Positions 6,223 through 8,809 of a stretch of DNA of 8,809 nt are shown piece after piece. The notes beneath the pieces are model-generated. The model was not told where the DNA came from. It saw only the letters and a program-made list of their open reading frames with translations, and searched no databases. Both the position numbers and the translations under genes were made by a program. Numbering within the stretch: position 1 is the first letter of the stretch; every line of letters starts with the position of its first letter. The DNA lies in assembly GCA_947174625.1 (NCBI GenBank), contig CAMWJT010000044.1:1-8809 (forward strand). The letters run 5' to 3'. The stretch is from an uncultured Ruminococcus sp. Its GTDB lineage: Bacteria; Bacillota; Clostridia; Oscillospirales; Ruminococcaceae.

Positions 6223-8809
6223 TTATTTTAATATATTTTTTAGTGTCTCCATTAGTTTTTCAATATTGATCGGCTTTGCGACATGCCCGTTCATTCCGGC
6301 ATCTATTGCTTCCTGCCGGTCTTCATCAAACGCATTTGCTGTCATTGCCACAATCGGAATTTGTGACTTGATGGGGTCATCCAATGCCCGGATGGCTCTT
6401 GTCGCCTGATAACCGTTCATAATCTGCATCTGAATATCCATCAGAATCAGATCATAAGTATCTGCGGACTTCTCTTTTATGATATCTACTGCTACAGTGC
6501 CGTCATCTGCCGTATCAATGATAAATCCGACATTCTCCAGAATCGCTTGCGCAATTTCCTGATTCAGTTCGTTATCTTCTACTAACAGAATTTTCATGCC
6601 ATCAAAACGTAATTCCGGTGTATCTGTTTCTTCTGCGTTTTCCTGTTCGATATAAGGCGCTGCCAAAACGTTCCGTAATTCTGAGAAAAAGACAGGTTTG
6701 GAACAGAATGCCGTCACACCGGCTTCTTTTGCTTCTTCCTCAATATCTGCCCAGTCATAAGCCGTGAGAATAATAATCGGCATTTCGTCTCCGATCATCT
6801 TACGAATCCGGCGGACAAGTTCAATACCGTTCATATCCGGCATCAGCCAGTCAATAATATAGACACTGTAAGGCTCGTTCTGATCCAATGCAAATTCTGT
6901 ACGGATCAATGCTTCTTTTCCCAGAGTCGTCCAATCAGGGTGCATGCCGATCACAGAAAGCATTTTGCTGACACTGACACAAGTATTCACATCATCATCT
7001 ACGACCAATGCCCGGAGATCTGCCAATTGCTCCAGTTTCTTGGATTGTACGGGACTTTCTGCAACACGGAACCGGAATGTTACTATAAATTCGGATCCCT
7101 TTCCCTCTTCGCTCTCCACTGTGATTGTGCCGTTCATCATGTCTACAATATTTTTGGTAATGGCAAGCCCCAGACCCGTTCCCTGAATGCCGCTTACGGT
7201 AGCGGTCTGTTCTCTCTCGAACGGTTCAAAAACATGTTTCAGAAATTCCGGACTCATGCCAATGCCGGTGTCTTTGACCCGGAATTCATACGAAGCATAA
7301 TCTTCCTGCGCTTCGGAAGTCTGGATGACACGTACGCTGACCATTCCGCCCGGCTTTGTATATTTCATGGCATTGCTCAGAATATTCAGAAGCACTTGAT
7401 TCAGACGGAGCTTATCGCAGATAATTGTCTCATTTACCACATCCAGCGTATCAATATAAAATTCTAACTGCTTGGACTTTACATCCGCCTGGACGATCGT
7501 TTTCAGATCGTGCATAATATCTGGCAGACTGACTTCTTTTTCTTCAATCTTGACTTTTCCGCTTTCAATCCGGCTCATATCCAGTACATCATTGATCAGA
7601 CTCAACAAATGATTACTGGAAGTCAGGATTTTACTCAGATAGTCCTGTACCTGTAATTTATTGTCAATATGTGTCACTGCCAACGAGGTAAAGCCAATAA
7701 TTGCATTCATAGGCGTACGAATATCATGCGACATATTATTCAGAAAAGTCGTCTTGGCATTATTGGCATACTGTGCCTGTGCCAGTGCCTCCGCAAGAAC
7801 TTCTTTTTGTTCATGCTCTCTGCGGATCATCTCGTCAATATTCCGGAATCCTGCAAGGATAATATTTTGTTCCGCATTTTCTCCGACTTCTCCGACTTTC
7901 ACATAAGTATACTGAAAATAATGACTTTCTCCATTTTCCAGTATACGATAACTTCCCGTATATTCCCTGTTTGCATCCAATTGCTCCCGGACTTTGTCCA
8001 GTGTCAGATTTTCAGTAAGATACTGCTGGTCTTCCGGATGGACACGATCCCGGATATACTGTGCTAAAATTGGCGCATAGGGCTGTTCTTCCCCGGAGTC
8101 TTTTTTTAATCCTTTGGTCACATAGCCTTCTAATTTTACAATTCTGGCAGTTCCCTTCTCTTTGTTGAGCGCAAAAACATTGATATAATCATGACTCAGC
8201 GCTTCCACAATCGCAAATTGTTCACTCATCTCCTGATTTGCCTGTTCCATGGTATCCAGTAATTTTTTATTCCAGCGTGCTTTCAGATAGAGAACCAGGA
8301 CAATGCAGACAATCAGAGCGGCTAATAAAGCGACAATCAGCATGATTCTCGGATTCGCCTGTAAATATTGCAGAAAACTCATATCTCCCATTGTATAAGT
8401 CGTATATTTGGAGACAAATTGTGTCAGCATATCATCCGGCACTTGCTGAATACACTTATTCAGTATTGTAATCAATTCATGATCGGTATTACTCCGGACA
8501 TACATCTGAAATTCCATGTTCATATTATTGGCAATGCTGTAATACAGAGACTTTGTTGTGTCCTGATTGACAAATAACTGTGCCGCATAAGCATAGACAT
8601 AAGCAGCATCTACTTCCCGGTCTAAGACCGCCTGCATTGCCTCTTCCCTGGTAGGATAACTTAAAAATTCAATGTCTCCGGGGAGTTCCTGCATAATCAG
8701 TTCTTTGCTCTGGGAATCGGCTACACCGACTTTTTTGATATTCCCTGCAAAATCCTGCCGGATTACTCTTGCAATGCCCGTTGTCATGTAAGAATCCGTA
8801 TGGAATCCG
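6223..8809 (-). CDS. Hybrid sensor histidine kinase, SBP-like sensor and two receiver domains (5' end beyond window)
   Basis: The frame is open at the window edge; 861 residues are visible, seven before the first Met (8787). Positions here count from that Met, which is unlikely to be the true start. Residues about 1-145 resemble part of a family 3 extracellular solute-binding domain (as in BvgS/EvgS-type kinases), with YPTREEAMQAVLDREVDAAYV typical of the hinge-lobe region. One membrane span lies at about 148-168. A PAS-like region (about 185-320, with VHPEDQ and GFRNIDEM) and a short helical stretch precede HisKA with phospho-acceptor H354 (NNMSHDIRTPMNAIIGF). The ATPase core has N468/N472, DTGIGM at 506, FEPFER at 520 and GTGLGL at 536. 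Receiver 1 has D597-D599, D646, T675 and K697; receiver 2 has E737/D738, D784, T816 and K838. All catalytic residues are present. No Hpt domain follows, so phosphate must leave through a separate protein or stay within the chain. Receiver 2 has Gln where Pro is usual (MDIQMQIMNG). Confidence 0.93.
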   Translation of the reverse strand, partial: GFHTDSYMTTGIARVIRQDFAGNIKKVGVADSQSKELIMQELPGDIEFLSYPTREEAMQAVLDREVDAAYVYAYAAQLFVNQDTTKSLYYSIANNMNMEFQMYVRSNTDHELITILNKCIQQVPDDMLTQFVSKYTTYTMGDMSFLQYLQANPRIMLIVALLAALIVCIVLVLYLKARWNKKLLDTMEQANQEMSEQFAIVEALSHDYINVFALNKEKGTARIVKLEGYVTKGLKKDSGEEQPYAPILAQYIRDRVHPEDQQYLTENLTLDKVREQLDANREYTGSYRILENGESHYFQYTYVKVGEVGENAEQNIILAGFRNIDEMIRREHEQKEVLAEALAQAQYANNAKTTFLNNMSHDIRTPMNAIIGFTSLAVTHIDNKLQVQDYLSKILTSSNHLLSLINDVLDMSRIESGKVKIEEKEVSLPDIMHDLKTIVQADVKSKQLEFYIDTLDVVNETIICDKLRLNQVLLNILSNAMKYTKPGGMVSVRVIQTSEAQEDYASYEFRVKDTGIGMSPEFLKHVFEPFEREQTATVSGIQGTGLGLAITKNIVDMMNGTITVESEEGKGSEFIVTFRFRVAESPVQSKKLEQLADLRALVVDDDVNTCVSVSKMLSVIGMHPDWTTLGKEALIRTEFALDQNEPYSVYIIDWLMPDMNGIELVRRIRKMIGDEMPIIILTAYDWADIEEEAKEAGVTAFCSKPVFFSELRNVLAAPYIEQENAEETDTPELRFDGMKILLVEDNELNQEIAQAILENVGFIIDTADDGTVAVDIIKEKSADTYDLILMDIQMQIMNGYQATRAIRALDDPIKSQIPIVAMTANAFDEDRQEAIDAGMNGHVAKPINIEKLMETLKNILK

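Noticed and set aside
6940..7467. Plus-strand frame of 175 codons opposite the kinase core
   Set aside because: It overlaps the HATPase and receiver motifs of the kinase in antisense; no supporting start signal or domain.

Overview
The window looks like chromosomal DNA from a gut-type member of the Clostridia (Firmicutes), probably of Lachnospiraceae or Ruminococcus type. This rests on the protein families, the canonical sigma-A promoter, the AGGAG-type ribosome binding sites and the moderate base composition; no rRNA or other taxonomic marker is present, so the placement is inference. All three real genes are on the minus strand, so transcription runs from high to low coordinates. No tRNA, rRNA, CRISPR array, insertion sequence, attachment site or origin was seen.

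Region 6223-8809 holds most of a hybrid sensor histidine kinase whose N-terminus lies outside the window. It has an extracytoplasmic solute-binding-protein-like sensor, one visible membrane span, a PAS-like region, HisKA and HATPase cores, and two receiver domains, with no Hpt domain. Region 5957-6222 is intergenic. It holds a weak terminator-like hairpin behind the kinase gene, a 21-bp imperfect dyad, a very strong promoter (TTGACA, 17 bp, TATACT with an extended -10 TG), and a leader of about 98 nt with a stem-loop just before the ribosome binding site. Region 653-5956 encodes a secreted 1767-residue multidomain M60 (enhancin/mucinase-like) metallopeptidase with the zinc motif HEIGH plus a downstream Glu. 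It also carries a dockerin-like EF-hand pair near its N-terminus, two fibronectin type III domains and several F5/8C (CBM32)-like domains. Region 1-619 is the 5' part of a secreted protein with a cohesin-like beta-sandwich and a Thr/Glu-rich tail of 14-residue tandem repeats that runs off the window.

The peptidase and the cohesin-like gene are 33 bp apart with no promoter or convincing terminator between them, so they very probably form one operon driven by the promoter at 6061-6089. The most interesting reading is that a dockerin-bearing glycoprotein peptidase is made together with a small cohesin-bearing partner, giving a minimal two-part cohesin-dockerin assembly aimed at host glycoproteins such as mucin. 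The kinase next door may sense a small ligand and could control the operon, but no response regulator or proven target is in view, so that link rests only on adjacency.
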